Part shown: positions 48,095 through 60,529 of the stretch, in pieces | Position numbering within the stretch: position 1 is the first letter of the stretch | How the letters are laid out: the number at the start of each line of letters is the position of its first letter | Position numbers and translations under genes: made by a program | The notes under the pieces: generated by a model | Told to the model about the DNA's origin: nothing | Databases searched by the model: none | The model's input: the letters and a program-made list of their open reading frames with translations, nothing else | Assembly (NCBI GenBank): GCA_020205615.1 | Contig: CM035151.1 | Location: 39,056,977-39,120,976 of the forward strand | DNA: 64,000 nt | Reading direction: 5' to 3' | DNA from: Panax quinquefolius | Lineage: Eukaryota > Streptophyta > Magnoliopsida > Apiales > Araliaceae

Positions 48095-49320
48095 AGAATG
48101 TCGATTGAGAATATTAACGATGGAGTAAATGAGACCGTGGAGATGCTGTCTTTACCAACGAGGAGAACGTGCAGCAGTGGCAATGTACCTCCCATGAAAC
48201 AACACCACCTGAATAAATGATGAGCGAGGGATGTTTAGAAGTTTTTGCGATTCATGCAAAATCGACGATTTAGGAGAATCGTGTTCAAAATACGAGGAGA
48301 AAATGATAGCAATTCACGGTAAGTGGTCACAAAAGCGAGCATTCAAAGAGTTGGGACCACGAGTGCAGGAAAGCGGATCCGATTAAAGGCGAGACGTGGG
48401 TCAAACAAATTACCAAGATATTCCATGTCTTGGGATGCACGGAGAACAGAAAGTTCCATTCGCTACTTTTATGTTCCGTAACGAGGCAGATTACTGGTGG
48501 GAATCTGTGAAGCGTACCCATCCAGTTGTACTCAGCATGTCATGGGAGACATTTCAGAAATAGTTCAATGACAAGTACTTCCCTGAAAGTATTCGTTATA
48601 TGAAGGAAGTGGAGTTTATTAGACTAGAGCAGAATAACATGACGGTGTCCTAGTATGAGGCGAAGTTCGCGGAGTTATCCAGGTTTGCACCTCATTTGGT
48701 GGAGATTGAGGAACGTATGACGCGGATGTTTCTGAGAGGTTTGAAACCCGGCATACATCAGTATCTCATTTCTCATAAATTTTCTCTCTATTCAGATGTT
48801 GTCAACAGGGCTCAATTGTTAGAGCGAGATAACAAGTACGTTCAATCGAGGGACCATAAGCGAGGATCATCTGAAGATAGCGATCCATCGAATAACGATA
48901 ACAAGCGGAGAAAGAAGAATACGGACAAAGCGGTAACCACTCTGGTGGTAATCGTGGCCATGAAAATAGAAGAAGCGAGTCGGGAGGAGATTTTAAAAGA
49001 GGAGATTCAACAACGACCATGTGAAGACGTCGGCGCCAAAGAGTAACCGGGTTCCAAGGGAGGAGAAAGACCATCGGTCAGTATGTTACAAATGCAGAAA
49101 GAGGACATATATCATTGAAACCGCCTACAACAACGGTTTATGGTATGCTATAATTGTGGAAAAGAAGGACATATCGCTCGAGATTATGCGGTATCAAAAC
49201 CAGTCAAGCGGGAATGGTGACTCAAAAGGATGTCCCGAAAAAAGTCAAAGTCAACGGTTCTGGAAGAGCGTTTGTCGTGGCCGGTCAAAATGCGAGGAAC
49301 CCGACGAAGTTAGCACGGGT
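48095..49320 (+). pseudogene. Element C gag, decayed
   Basis: Clear homology to element B gag: KYFPESIRYMKEVEFIRLEQ, NNMTVS then YEAKFAELSRF, and MTRMFLRGLKPGIHQYLISH (about 48560-48850). In-frame TAG codons occur near 48560 and 48653. The N-terminal part (48095-48480) is in several frames. A basic Ser/Asp/Lys-rich linker (48840-49050) follows, then a decayed zinc-knuckle region with CYKC and a second partial CY-type copy (49081-49175). It cannot encode Gag as read. Confidence 0.83.
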
Positions 49321-49329
49321 TAGTTAATT

Positions 49330-49985
49330 ATAAATTCTTGCGAAGTTTATACCTTACTAGAATCTGGGTTCTACCCATTCTTTTATCTCTCTTGCTTGCG
49401 CTCAACGTTTGAACTTGACTCTGGAGAAATTAGACTTTGACCTATTTATGGAGACTCAGTTAGGGAGAAACTTTCATTACATCCGTTGTTTAAAAATCTT
49501 GCTTGATTCAGGGTTGGCACTATCACATTACACCATTAACCTTATTTCTATAAAGATATTTGCTTTTGATGTGATTTTAAGGTTAACTACCCATCATGCC
49601 AAAATTGATTGCTTTAAATAAGGTAGTTAGTTTTCATATTCCTAAGCAACTTTTGTTATTCAATTCAAGCAATCAAACCATTGTAGTCAAACATTTTCAT
49701 ATCAAGCCATGAGGTCATTCGTTTATTACAGATGTCAAGTTTTCTTAGTCCATGTTATGAATTTGAATAAAGACACGTCAGATTTGAATAATATTCCTGT
49801 TGTTATTGATTTTTCTTGACGTATTTCCTGAAGAATTTCTTGGCTTACTCCCAAAGCCTGATATTAAATTTTGTATCGACTTTGAACCCGGTACAAAACT
49901 CATTTCTAAAATCTTATATCGAATGGCTCCTATTGAACTTCAGTAGTTAAAAAGTTCAACTATAGAATTTGGTACCTGAGCCTTT
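49330..49985 (+). pseudogene. Element C protease and RT start, decayed
   Basis: 49330-49450 aligns with element B protease past the active site (LTLEKLDFDLFMETQLGRNF), but the DTG triad is altered (LESGFYPF-like). Around 49815-49945 are pieces typical of the pre-RT region: DVFPEEFLG, LPKPDIKF, FEPGTKLISKILYRMAP. RT then ends in unrelated or rearranged sequence after 49985; no LPxG or YxDD motif remains. Confidence 0.7.
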
Positions 49986-50269
49986 ATCTGGTGACTTCCT
50001 TTGTGGAATGCACAAAGCCGAGACTCTTCGTGGGGGCGCCATATTATTAGTGCGATAGTAAAGCGATAGGTGTCATTGTGACGTCTATATCAAGGTTGGG
50101 ATATAAGTCACGATTGAGAACAACCTAAATCGGAATCGAAATACGTAGCTTTCTAGATTTAGTTGGTTATTATCGGAGAGATTCGTTGAAGGATATTCTC
50201 GAATCGCTATTCCATTAACGGTGACTTCGTAGAGATACAAAATTTGAATGGAGCAAGGAATGTGGGAAG

Positions 50270-50980
50270 AGCTTGAAGAACTTAAGAGAGACTCATTTCA
50301 AAGACATGTTACGACCATGCCATCCTGGAAAAGCGAGCGTGGTAGGCGGCGTGTTGAGTAGAAGATCGTTATACAAGTCTGAGTACGATATTGTCAAAGA
50401 CTCATTTCAGTATAATTTACTAATAATAGAGATTGAGATGAAAACTCTAGGTACCCACGTGATGATATCTGAGTATAATCGACTTTAATCGATAAAGTTA
50501 AAGTCATTTAAGCTACACACGGTGATGAATTTGAAGAAGGAGGTGCAAGAAGTTGTTATTTCAAAAGCGAGAATCGGTGAGGTGAGAAAAGCTCAAACCT
50601 TCGATTTATTAATCCATTTGAAATTCTCGATCGAATAGGAACTATGGCCTATAGACTCATTTCTGCCGCCAAGTATGACGCGCGTGTTCATAACGTTTTT
50701 CACGTATCGATGTTACGTAAATATGTGGACGACCGAACCACGTCATTGAGTTAGAACCCGGACGAGATAGCCAAAGACTTAACGTCGAGGAGGTACTGTC
50801 AAGATCTTGGATAGGAAAGAACATGTCCTATGTCTGGAGGTTATACCACAAGTTAAAGTTTTGTGGAGAAACAATGCTATTGAGAAAATGACACAGGAGT
50901 TAGAAAGGGAAATGAAAGCGAGGTATTCTCATCTTTTCAAACACCAGTGCGTCGTCGTCCAATTTCGAGGACGAAATTTC
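50270..50980 (+). pseudogene. Element C RNase H-integrase border and integrase C-terminus remnant
   Basis: PCHPGKASVVGGVLSRRSLY (about 50311-50370) corresponds to the YHPGKANVVADALSRK motif. MKTLGTHVMI follows, as in element B. About 50640-50990 holds AYRLISAAKYDARVHNVFHV, then VKVLWRNNAIEKMTQELERE and MKARYSHLF, the C-terminal chromodomain-like end of Tekay integrases. The integrase core is absent. Frames are broken by several stops. Confidence 0.82.
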
Positions 50981-50994
50981 ATAAGGAGGGAGGT
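50981..50994 (+). promoter_or_regulatory. Element C polypurine tract
   Basis: ATAAGGAGGGAGGT directly before the 3' LTR, preceded by TTTCGAGGACGAAATTTC, the typical Tekay context. Confidence 0.85.
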
Positions 50995-53784
50995 TGTAAG
51001 ACCCCAAATTATTAATAAATGAAATTTATTTTCCTCTATTTATTATTTTGAAATAGTAAGGGTTGATTTGATTAATGTGGATAGTTATGGGTAAAATACG
51101 CAAATATTTCGAATAAGCAAGTGGTTATAAAATATTCATTATTGTTAGGGGAATATTCGTTTGGTCGTGGAATATTAAATCTTTATCGGGGAATATTAAA
51201 TGCGGACCTGTGCCATCTTTTGTGGGCCCCATAATGAAAGCGATTGGATGAAGAAAACGACAAATATAAGTTGTTTATAAATAACGGCGTAGTTATTACT
51301 GAATATCTTGTTGGAATACCGGTGGTTAAAACACACTAATCTGGCGTTGTTGAGCGATAGCACGATATATTGCACCAATTATTGATTCTTACGTGAAAAG
51401 CACTACTCGATAATTATTACAATAATTATTATTCAAGATTTTATTTTATTGATTCAATAATTGCTGCATTGATATTTTATATTCTTGTTGTTTCAATAAA
51501 TTGTCATTACACAATATTTTCTATAATCGAAGCAATAATTCATATTATCTGAATAATATTATTAGATAACATTATTGGCAATGTCTAGAAAGTTACATCT
51601 AAGGAGAGGTTTGGTCACCTAATTGCTTGCCCCAGAAGAGAGAAATTCTTATTGAAAGCCCCTCTTTCTGAGAACTACACGTTGCAAGATCTTGTGATTC
51701 TATAATATTATTTGTGAATAATTAATTATTGATTTATATGATGAGAAAATATTGATTTTATGTGGATATAGATGGAGAAATTTTTAAAATGACAATTGTT
51801 GAAAATTAATATTTTATCTTTTTCGATAAAATAATTCATTTAAATATATTATTTTAATAATATATAACTAGCGGTGATATTTTATAATGAATGTGGGATA
51901 TATGAGTATATGAGGAGGAAGAGTATTTTTGTGGCATTAAATGTTTAACACATATTTTGTGTGTTGGTGGACACAATTATTGATCGAAATTTGATTATAG
52001 CTTTAAAAATCGCTTGGTTTATGGATTTCGGTCAATTTCTATTTGGAATTTGGAAAAACTTTCTTCTGCAAAGTTGTAGAAAATTGAATTTCCTATAAAA
52101 TCACGCGTGATTAGAATTTTATGATAAAAGGGCTATTTATTATGAATTATTGAAGTTCCGAAGCTCCGAAATAATTGATTTTTGGAAGTTTAAAATAATT
52201 TAAATAAGAAAAACGTTTTTGTGCAAGTCTTGTGAGGTGGGCTGTTTGGTGGCTGAGGTTTTGAAGCAAAATAAGTGTGTGTTGGAATAAAAATTATATA
52301 TATTAATATTTTATAAAATTTTCTGCTTTGGTGTTCTAAGCATTTTCCTATAAATAGGGTGCTTAGGTTAGAATTGAAAATCACACTAGAAACTGAAGTT
52401 TTCTCTCTATATTATGGAGTGTATTCTTGTGAGTATTGCTATACGGTGCAAGTTCAAGTCATAGCCTATATCCGGTGTTTCAACTAGAAGTACTGTCTTT
52501 CGAGGTAAGGGATATTATTTTTTTTCGTAATGATATTATTTCTTCAATATCATTATGCCGAAATATTGGTTGAAATTTTTTATCAAATTTAGAATTTTTT
52601 CATGACGGGGTTACTATTCATGAGTTACTATTCATGAGTTACTATTCACGAGTTACTATTCATGAGTTACTATTCACGAGTACTATTCACGAAGCGTGAA
52701 GATGTTTTTTTGTGAAATTTCTATCTTTTGGTGTCGGAGTTACTATTCACGTATACGACACTATTCACGAATACGGCACTATTCATCGAAAAATAAAATT
52801 TCTTCTTTTTGTCCAAAATATCTATTCTGGATACTAGCTTTGATTGTATCCATGTTTTGATCATTCTTGAATTTTACTACACTCTGATTACTTATGAAGT
52901 ATTTTTGAACTTGGATTGTTTAAAATACGAATCCTTAATATTTGTTCTTTTGTTTCACTGGATTCGTTTCCTTTAAAATATTTTTCATCATCCTCGGTCC
53001 TAAATGATGATATTCTTGAATATCTTTGGCTGTTAGGTGCAAATGAATGATTTCTTGATGAATATCTTTGGCCCGTAGTGCAAAGATGAACAAGTGTTGA
53101 GATGAACATGACCAATGATTAATATCTTTGGCCGTAGTGCAAAGATGAGCAGTGTTTAGATGAACATGACCCATCGATGAATATCTTTGGCACAAGTGCA
53201 AAAAGATGAATATTTGATTCGATATATATTGATTGATGTTACGAGGATAAAATATCGACGATGAACTTTTAAATTCATATATAGAAGATAGTAGTTTGCA
53301 TTCTCTACTTAACTCTTCTAATGAATTATTATTTTCTGCTGCGAAGATTGATTTAAAACTGGTTGTCTATTGTATTCTATTAGATTTTTCCTTGTTGAAG
53401 ACTAACGATAATTTGTTGTATATTATCTTAGTCATAATATTCTTTACTGGGCTAGTTGAGCTCACCCTTTTCCTTTTTGTTCCATTTTTCTTCTCAGGAG
53501 GCGAGAATGTAGCGAGTACTAGTCGGGGTATGGAATGAAGGTTCTAGAGAGAGTTGTTTAGTAGTCCTCACCATTTTTGTAAAATAATGTATTAATAATT
53601 GTGATGGGGATTTATTTGCGTGTGGATATTGTCTAGAAGACAATAATTGTATTTAAACACACAGTATATATGTTGTCGTACTTTGCACGATAAATGTATT
53701 AATAAAGTTGTAGTTATTTCTATACCATGTATTTGGCGACTCAGAATGGGTTGGATGGAATGGAGCTATTTTGGGGGCGTCACA
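50995..53784 (+). repeat. Element C 3' LTR
   Basis: A 2790-bp copy of 45049-47909 ending GGGGGCGTCACA. TATA box at 52349-52356. Differences from the 5' copy are grouped in small clusters, for example around 51180-51215 and 51625-51640. Confidence 0.93.
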
Positions 53785-54404
53785 CAATCCATTAAAAGTA
53801 GAGAATAAAATCTACTATCTTTTATGATTTAAAAAGGTTTTTCATCACTTTTATCGCTGAGACTCACCTTTAATAAATAATCCACATCATCAAATCACCC
53901 CCTTTTACTGACCGAGGATATTCTTTAGTATCACGACCACAATTATCCATGCACTACGGGCCAAGAATATTTGTGTATTCATTAATGGTCATGATCATGC
54001 CAACAACTGTCCATCAATGCACTACGGGCCAATGAGGACTTTTACCACATCATTTGTAACATTACGGTCATGATTACACCAAGTCCATCTATGCACTACA
54101 GGCCACAGATGATTTTCAACAAAATATAAACATGAGGATGATGACAATGATATAAGAATTCAATAAAACAAGTTCAAGAATTAATTTATCCAGGAACCAA
54201 TAACGTCCAAATTGTCAACATGATACTGCTTTGTAGAGTAAAATTTAAGAATGCTCATAAGAATATTTCCATGAAAAGATACTGGATGAAGCGCAAATAT
54301 CAAGGATGTTCCACTAATTTCATGGAGTATAGAAGTCAAAACTTTAACCAACTGAGTATAATAAGGAATGAAATAACAAAAGAAATCACCAGGCATACGA
54401 TAGA

Positions 54405-54770
54405 CCGCACATGCAGGTTATTCCAACAGAATAATAAATAACTGAATCAGGTCCGGCGTAAAATGCACAGACAGGATATTCCAACAGAATAATAAAGACG
54501 GAATCAGGTCCGGTGTAAAATGCACGAGACGAGATATTCAGCATGAATAATAAAGACGAGAACCAGTCCGGCGTGAACGCATGAGCGTGATGTTCCAATG
54601 AATGATAAATAATAGAACCGAGTCCCATAGTAAGCGCATGCAGGCGGGATGTTCCAACGAGAATGATAAAGAATGGAATAACGTAAGAATTTCACCAAGT
54701 ATAGGGTAGCTCAGCGTATCTGAGTTATTCCAATAGAATAATAAAGAATGGAATAACAGAAGTTCTCTTC
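54405..54770. repeat. TTATTCCAACAGAATAATAAA repeats in B 5' LTR
   Basis: About five imperfect ~65-80-bp units, each with a palindromic TTATTCCAATRGAATAATAAA core and a purine-rich GAATGGAATAAC or GGAATCAG part. Matching blocks lie at 40500-40870 (B 3' LTR) and 56205-56790 (LTR A, about eight units). Confidence 0.85.
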
Positions 54771-56204
54771 ATGAATAAGAAAGAAATAATACTCCTTACC
54801 TTGGAAAAACTGGATACTGGAATAGTGAGGTAGCAGACTTCTCTTCTTATTTCTCTCTATAATTTCTCTTTATAATAATCGCTCTAAAACTTTTGTGAAT
54901 TGGTGAGAAATGAAGGAAGAATGAGCTTCTATTTATAGGAAAATATAGTTTCGATAATTGCACGTTTTGGGGCTCGAAATATTACAGTATATTACCTTCC
55001 TCTTTTTCTTCATTTTTAATTTAGTCCTGCAAGTATTATCAAACTTTTACCACCTCCCCTAATAGTAAATAATGTGAATCAATTGTAAATCATGTGACTC
55101 AATAGTTTTAATCATGTGATAAAAACAATTACAGTATAGTACCTCCATCTATACCTCCATTTTAACTTAGTCATTCAAGTATTATCAATCTTGCACCACC
55201 ACCCCTAATAGTATAAGAATGTAAATCAATAGTACCCCGTGAATAGTAACTCGTGAATAGTAACTCATGAATAGTAACACGTGAATAGTACTCTGACATG
55301 AAAAGTGCTTTGAATACCCGAGTGAACAATATAACCTCCAAACATCAATTATCATCGAAATAAATGTCAATTTCCACTAACACTAATAATTCCAATACAA
55401 TGGAACAATCAATTTCATCTTTAATCAACACAACTTATTCATCATTAATATTATAACTCACAATATTTAACAACCAGGTCGTTCCAAGGAAAGAAGGGGC
55501 TTTTCGATAAGGATTTCTCCTTATTGGCGCGCAATTAGGTGACCAAACCTCTCCTTGACAGAACTTCTAGACATTGTCAATATTAAAAATAATAATATGA
55601 ATAACTTTGTCGTCTCAATTATTAATTTAATAATAATAATAATTATCACGATGATAATCTTTGTGACAATAATTGAATCAATAATATGAGAGATATGATC
55701 GCGGCAATTCTGTGTAGCCATAATTGAGTATAAGCGAAGCGACTTATCACGTAAGCATCAATAACCAATACCGTGTGCTATTACTATGCAACCACAGCAG
55801 TATTCTTACTTTTTACTACTGAAAGTAGTTCAACGGTTTTAACGGTAAAACTTCCGTCGTTATTTTTATAAAAGATAATTATGTCGTTTTCTAACTACGA
55901 CAATACTTTCGTTAATAGGGTCCACTTTGATGATTGTGCTTGTCGTCAGGATATTCCCCCAAAAAAGAATATTCCCCAATTAAACGAATATTTTATAACA
56001 ACTTACATACTTTGCAAAATTTTTAAATATTACCCACAACTATAACATTATATCAAATCCACACCATAATATTTAAAAAATATTTCGAGAAATTTAAATC
56101 TTTATTCATAATATTTGGGGTCTCACACTACAGGCCAAAGATATTCAACAACATATCATCTTTTAACTACAGGGCAAAGAAATACAACTGTAAAACCAAT
56201 AACC

Positions 56205-56790
56205 AACAGTATAATAAAGAATGGAATAATAAAAGAATTTCACCATGTATGCAGATTACTTGATGTATGCAAAGTTATTCCAACATAATAATAAAGAATG
56301 GAATAATAAAAGAATTTCACCATGTATGCAGTACTTTTCATAGACAGGTTATTCCAATATAATAATAAAGAATGGAATAACAGAAGAATTTCACCATGCG
56401 TGCGTAATCCGCACAGACAGGTTATTCAACCAGAATAATAAATAATGGAACCAGGTCATGCATAATCGCATAGACATGATATTCCAACAGAATAAATAAG
56501 AATGGAATAACAACAAAATTCACCATGTATGCGATAGATCGCACATACAGGTTATTCCAACAGAATAATAAATAATGGAACCAGTCATGCATTAAACGCA
56601 TGCATGATATATTACGACGAATAATAAAGAATGGAATAATAGAAGAATTTCACTATGTATGCGGTACTTCGCATAAACAGGTTATTCCAACATAATAATA
56701 AAGAATGAAATAACAGAAGAATTTCACCAAGTATGCGGTACTTCGCATAGACAGGTTATTCAAACATAATAGTAAAGAATGGAATAACAA
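56205..56790. repeat. TTATTCCAACAGAATAATAAA repeats in LTR A
   Basis: About eight units of ~70-75 bp. Units carry AGAATTTCACCATGTATGCG, a variable GCATAGACAGG-type spacer and the TTATTCCAACA/AATAATAAAGAATGG core. The array is longer than in element B. Confidence 0.85.
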
Positions 56791-57138
56791 AATTTCTCTT
56801 CATGAATACAAAAGAAGTAATACCCCTTACGAGTACAACAAATAATATCCCTTACTTTTGAAAGAAGAGTATTCCGACTGGTAGGGCGATGATATACTCG
56901 AAGAAACTTGTACTACGCTCAAAGCTTTCTTAAACTCTAAAGAAATACGCTCAAGATTATAGAAGAAGACCTCTATCTATAGTTTCTCTCTCTAGAGTTT
57001 CAGTGAATTCGTAAGAAAGAATGAAGGAATGAGCTTATATTTATAGGAGAATGGACTGCATAGTAATTAATTCATGAACGGTCCATATTGATTTATTTTT
57101 AATCGGATGGTCCATATTTAAAGCAAAATCTTTTAAAT

Positions 57139-57432
57139 AAAATATAATATATTCTATTTATAATCTAATAAAACGAATAACTTTATAAAAGTATTACATT
57201 TTTATATAAAAAGATTTTATTATGCAAAAACACTATCTGATACACTATGCAACACTATGCATAATAAAATATAATATATTCTATTTATAGAATAACTTTA
57301 TAAAAGTATTCTATTTTATATAAAAGATTTTACTATACAAAATACTATGCATAATAGAATATAATATATTCTATTTATAGAATAACTTTATAAAAGTATT
57401 ACATTTTTATATAAAAAGATTTTACTATTAAA
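57139..57432. repeat. Three AT-rich tandem units in LTR A
   Basis: Three units of ~85-115 bp sharing AAATATAATATATTCTATTT, ATAACTTTATAAAAGTATT and ATATAAAAAGATTTTAYTAT. Not present in the B or C LTRs, so it marks a separate LTR A subtype. Confidence 0.8.
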
Positions 57433-57998
57433 ACTTTAAACCAACGATCCATATTGATTTACTATTATAATTTCAACCAACTGATTCGAAAAATTAGCAC
57501 ATCTCCTCATGGAATAATATTGTACTCAAAAATGATTTGACCAAAAGAAATATATTTTTCTAATGAATAGTACCTAAATGAATAGTACCACATGAATAGT
57601 ACCCCAGACACAAAAGTATCCTAAATACCCGAGTGAACAATACTAGAGTGAATAGTAATTGGGTGAATAGTAATTCGTGAATAGTACTTCGACACGAAAA
57701 ATACCCTAAATACCCGAGTGAATAATATTCGGGTGAATAGTAATTTAGGTGAATAGTAACCTGTGAATAGTAACTCGTGAATAGTAACTCGTGAATAGTA
57801 CTCTGACACAAGAAGTGCCCCAAATACTCGAGTGAACAATACTAGAGTAAATAGTAACCGGGTATTTTATGACAACTTGTCTACTTTGAAAAATTTTCAC
57901 ATATCACCCTTAACTTTAAACTTTTATCAATTTAACTATTTACCAAAATAGAAAAATTGAATACTTTTATTTCATAAAATTCGGGGTCTCACACTAGC

Positions 57999-58640
57999 GA
58001 ATGAAATCTACACCATCAACATGCGTTAAGTCCTCACAAGTTGAAGCCTTTACACCGATGTTCAAATATGGGCAGCGAAAGAATGAATTACACCCTCCAG
58101 GGATATTAGCGGCATTCAGGCCATCAGTTCAGCCGGGTTGCGAATCAAACACTTAAGGAAATGGGGCACAAGTACCCAATAGCGAAATGAGACTCCAAAT
58201 CACCTCAAAAAGGATGAGACATCTGGTGGTTGTCATCAATCTAACGTAACATCAGGCGAAGTCTAGTGAAGTAATCCGTGGAATATTACTTCAGCGAAGA
58301 TATCGGAAGATCTGGTATTCTAAACCATTGCCATCAATACAACGCGACATCAACACAGTTCAACGATGAAAGCTTCGTATACCACTGTTCGAGTGGGAAC
58401 TGGAAAAGTTTGGCGATCAGCAGGATAGTCACCGTTGCAACTACCAGCGAATACATCGGGATAGTATGGTGATTTCAGAACGTCATCCCCATCAGAGATA
58501 TGGAAAACATCTCAACTTATCTTCATCAAACAAGCATCAGCGATTAAAATGCCAAACCATTGGAGTCAACACCAGCATCTGCAGCAGCAATAATCGGTAA
58601 AAGGTAAAGCGATTCGCGAATACATTTTAACATTCATCAT
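57999..58640 (+). other. Element E 3' non-coding region, third part
   Basis: Continuation of E after solo LTR A. Contains loose repeats of ATCAACR/CATCAGCGA-type words and no coding signal. It leads into the GCGAT-rich array. Confidence 0.5.
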
Positions 58641-58878
58641 AAATATTCATTACATTACGATTTGCGATATGTGATATACGGTTTGCGATATGCGATTTGC
58701 GATGCAATATGCGAAATACGATATGCGAAATGCGATGTGCGAGTTGCGAAGTGCGATTTGGCCAAATGCAAAAAGTGATGTGCGATGTGCTTCGTGCGAT
58801 GTCGCGATTCTGAATCTGCGATTTTTGCGAAAACATTGTCACATTCATCATAAACATTCACTACATTCACGATTTACA
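58628..58878 (+). repeat. TGCGAT-rich array flanked by direct repeats, just upstream of E polypurine tract
   Basis: 58665-58830 is a degenerate run of 6-8-bp words TGCGAT/TGCGAA/ATGCGAT. It is bracketed by ACATTCATCATAAATATTCA (58629) and ACATTCATCATAAACATTCA (58841), both followed by CTACATT/TTACATT and ACGATTT. Confidence 0.85.
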
Positions 58879-58956
58879 TCATTGAAAATACCTTGTCATG
58901 TTTCAAGTGTCTCTAATCTTTATCATGTCCATTCCATTGCATTGCATGAACATGAT

Positions 58957-58968
58957 AAAGAGGGGCAT
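58957..58968 (+). promoter_or_regulatory. Element E polypurine tract
   Basis: AAAGAGGGGCAT directly before the 3' LTR start at 58970, in the position expected for plus-strand priming. Confidence 0.75.
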
Positions 58969-59766
58969 CTATGAACACTTGAAATTTTCTTATATCTTAT
59001 TAACATCATTGCGGGAGGATGATTTGTCTTTTAAGAGGAACCACGAAAGACAATCCAAATCCATCTGGGATACTATCGGAAGTTCATCATCAAACCGGGA
59101 TCGCAATCAGGGAGTAACCAAATCTAACCTCGAAGATAACCCCGAGGCCTACAGATACAATATCGGACCACACACCAGAGAAGACCGATTAATCTCGGAG
59201 ATGACCCCGAGGTATCCAGTCTCAGTCCCAACCATGGGAATAGGTCAAGCCAAACTCAAAGATGACCCTAAGGATAGTCAAAGTCAACAACAAGCCAATC
59301 TCAGAGATAACCCTGAGAAACGACTGCTACAACTGTGCGAAAATCGGAGATAACCCCGGAAGGGGCAAAATGGTCATTTTGCCAACTCAACTTCACTTCA
59401 AATCAAATACAATCAAAATACTTCAAAGGAAGTCCCACAAGAGCGATATCTTAACTCTTGAGCGCAAACTACACAAAACGGCTCATCGGATTGCCTGACG
59501 GAAACCCGGGAATGCCATTTCGGTCATGGACCCATCTTCCTGGAATCAAAAGGTCAAATCATATATCATTGTGTAGCTCTCGGAAAGAGCTTTCCGAAAT
59601 GGTATGGCACGCTTCCATCGGACTCCCGGATTGAAAGTTATGAGTGACCGAGCGAACAGCACGTACGTACTTCGACACGGCGGGACCCACACTGCCTGGG
59701 GCACCCCGGGTAGCCGCAGGTACACCTGCTACTAGGTGTCGTAGGTAGACCTGCGGCTCTCCCCTC

Positions 59767-59774
59767 TATAAATA
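59767..59774 (+). promoter_or_regulatory. TATA box in E 3' LTR
   Basis: Same TATAAATA in the same context as in the 5' LTR. A local ~25-bp duplication (taggtgtcgtaggtagacctgcgg region, 59735-59758) sits just upstream and is absent from the 5' LTR. Confidence 0.6.
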
Positions 59775-60081
59775 TGGGGTTGGGGTGCTAATTTTTTAAG
59801 AAAAAAAGACGGAGAAACCCTGCACAATTTGCTTTGCACTCACCCATACAGTGTATTTTCCCACTTTTAAACACCTGTGAGCTCATATATAGCCTCTTTT
59901 TTACCTAAAAAAGCCTGTGTTTACCCACTCTAAAGATATAGAAGCTTTCTTTATCAGTCAACTGTAAGCCTTCTTACACACTATAGAGTCTTTCTCTTCA
60001 TCTTTGCACACACCCTTCTACACGTTGAGAGTCGTGTTACTTGCTTTTGCCCGGACTTCGGTCCGTGGTTTCATTTCAGCC

Positions 60082-60192
60082 TGTATATATATATATATAT
60101 ATTATATATATATATATATTTACATATATATTGACTAACATTATCGAGTTATGCCTCGATTGAGCCTGAACTTGATGCAGTGCGTTTACTAA

Positions 60193-60240
<48 letters not shown>

Positions 60241-60293
60241 GTGTGGTCGACTTTGTTCGATGAGCCTAGAGTTCTATGCAGTGCGTTTACTAG

Positions 60294-60343
<50 letters not shown>

Positions 60344-60399
60344 ACTGTGGTGGGACTTTGTTCGATGAGCACAATTTTATATCCTGGTTCGTTTATTCG

Positions 60400-60439
<40 letters not shown>

Positions 60440-60494
60440 TGTGGTCGAACTCGGTTCGATGAGCCTTAATTTCACATCCAGAGTGCGTTTATTA

Positions 60495-60529
<35 letters not shown>

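Larger units (their letters stand above)
45049..53784 (+). mobile_element. Element C: Tekay(Del)-type element nested in the B LTR
   Basis: Plus orientation. LTRs are 45049-47909 and 50995-53784, with an internal region of ~3.1 kb. Perfect TSD caatc lies at 45044-45048 and 53785-53789. PBS TGGTATCAGAGC is a perfect iMet match, and the purine-rich tract is AAGGAGGGAGG. The LTRs are reverse-orientation relatives of the A, B and F LTRs. The internal region carries a degraded gag, protease and RT start, then jumps to the RNase H-integrase border and integrase C-terminus, like B. Confidence 0.92.
39424..56127 (-). mobile_element. Element B: non-autonomous Tekay(Del)-type chromovirus
   Basis: Minus orientation. 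3' LTR 39424-42193; internal 42194-44608; 5' LTR 44609-45048 plus 53790-56127 (interrupted by element C). TSDs are ctata (39419-39423) and ctaca (56128-56132), differing at one base. The tRNA-iMet primer site and purine tract are both present. The internal region of only ~2.4 kb keeps gag, zinc knuckle, protease, a scrap of the RNase H-integrase junction and the integrase C-terminus. RT and the integrase core are missing. Confidence 0.92.
44609..56127 (-). repeat. Element B 5' LTR, split by element C
   Basis: Pieces 44609-45048 and 53790-56127 join at CAATC|CATTAAAAG to give ~2778 bp matching 39424-42193. A minus-strand TATA box lies at 54937-54930. The 53790 piece lacks 'gggtc' of GGGTCAAGTAGAG seen in the other LTR. 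Confidence 0.93.
38435..57993 (-). mobile_element. Solo Tekay-family LTR A, split by element B
   Basis: Left part 38435-39423 begins TGTGACGCCCCCAAAATAGG; right part 56133-57993 ends TTCGGGGTCTCACA. Joined, it is a ~2.85-kb LTR, the same size and family as the B and C LTRs. Perfect TSD ctagc lies at 38430-38434 and 57994-57998. Element E sequence lies immediately on both sides, so there is no internal region of A: it is a solo LTR in minus orientation. A minus-strand TATA box (TATAAATA) lies at 57045-57038. Confidence 0.9.

Noticed and set aside
38435..57993. LTR A as the 5' or 3' LTR of a full third Tekay element
   Set aside because: Element E sequence and a perfect TSD flank it on both sides with no PBS or PPT, so it is a solo LTR.
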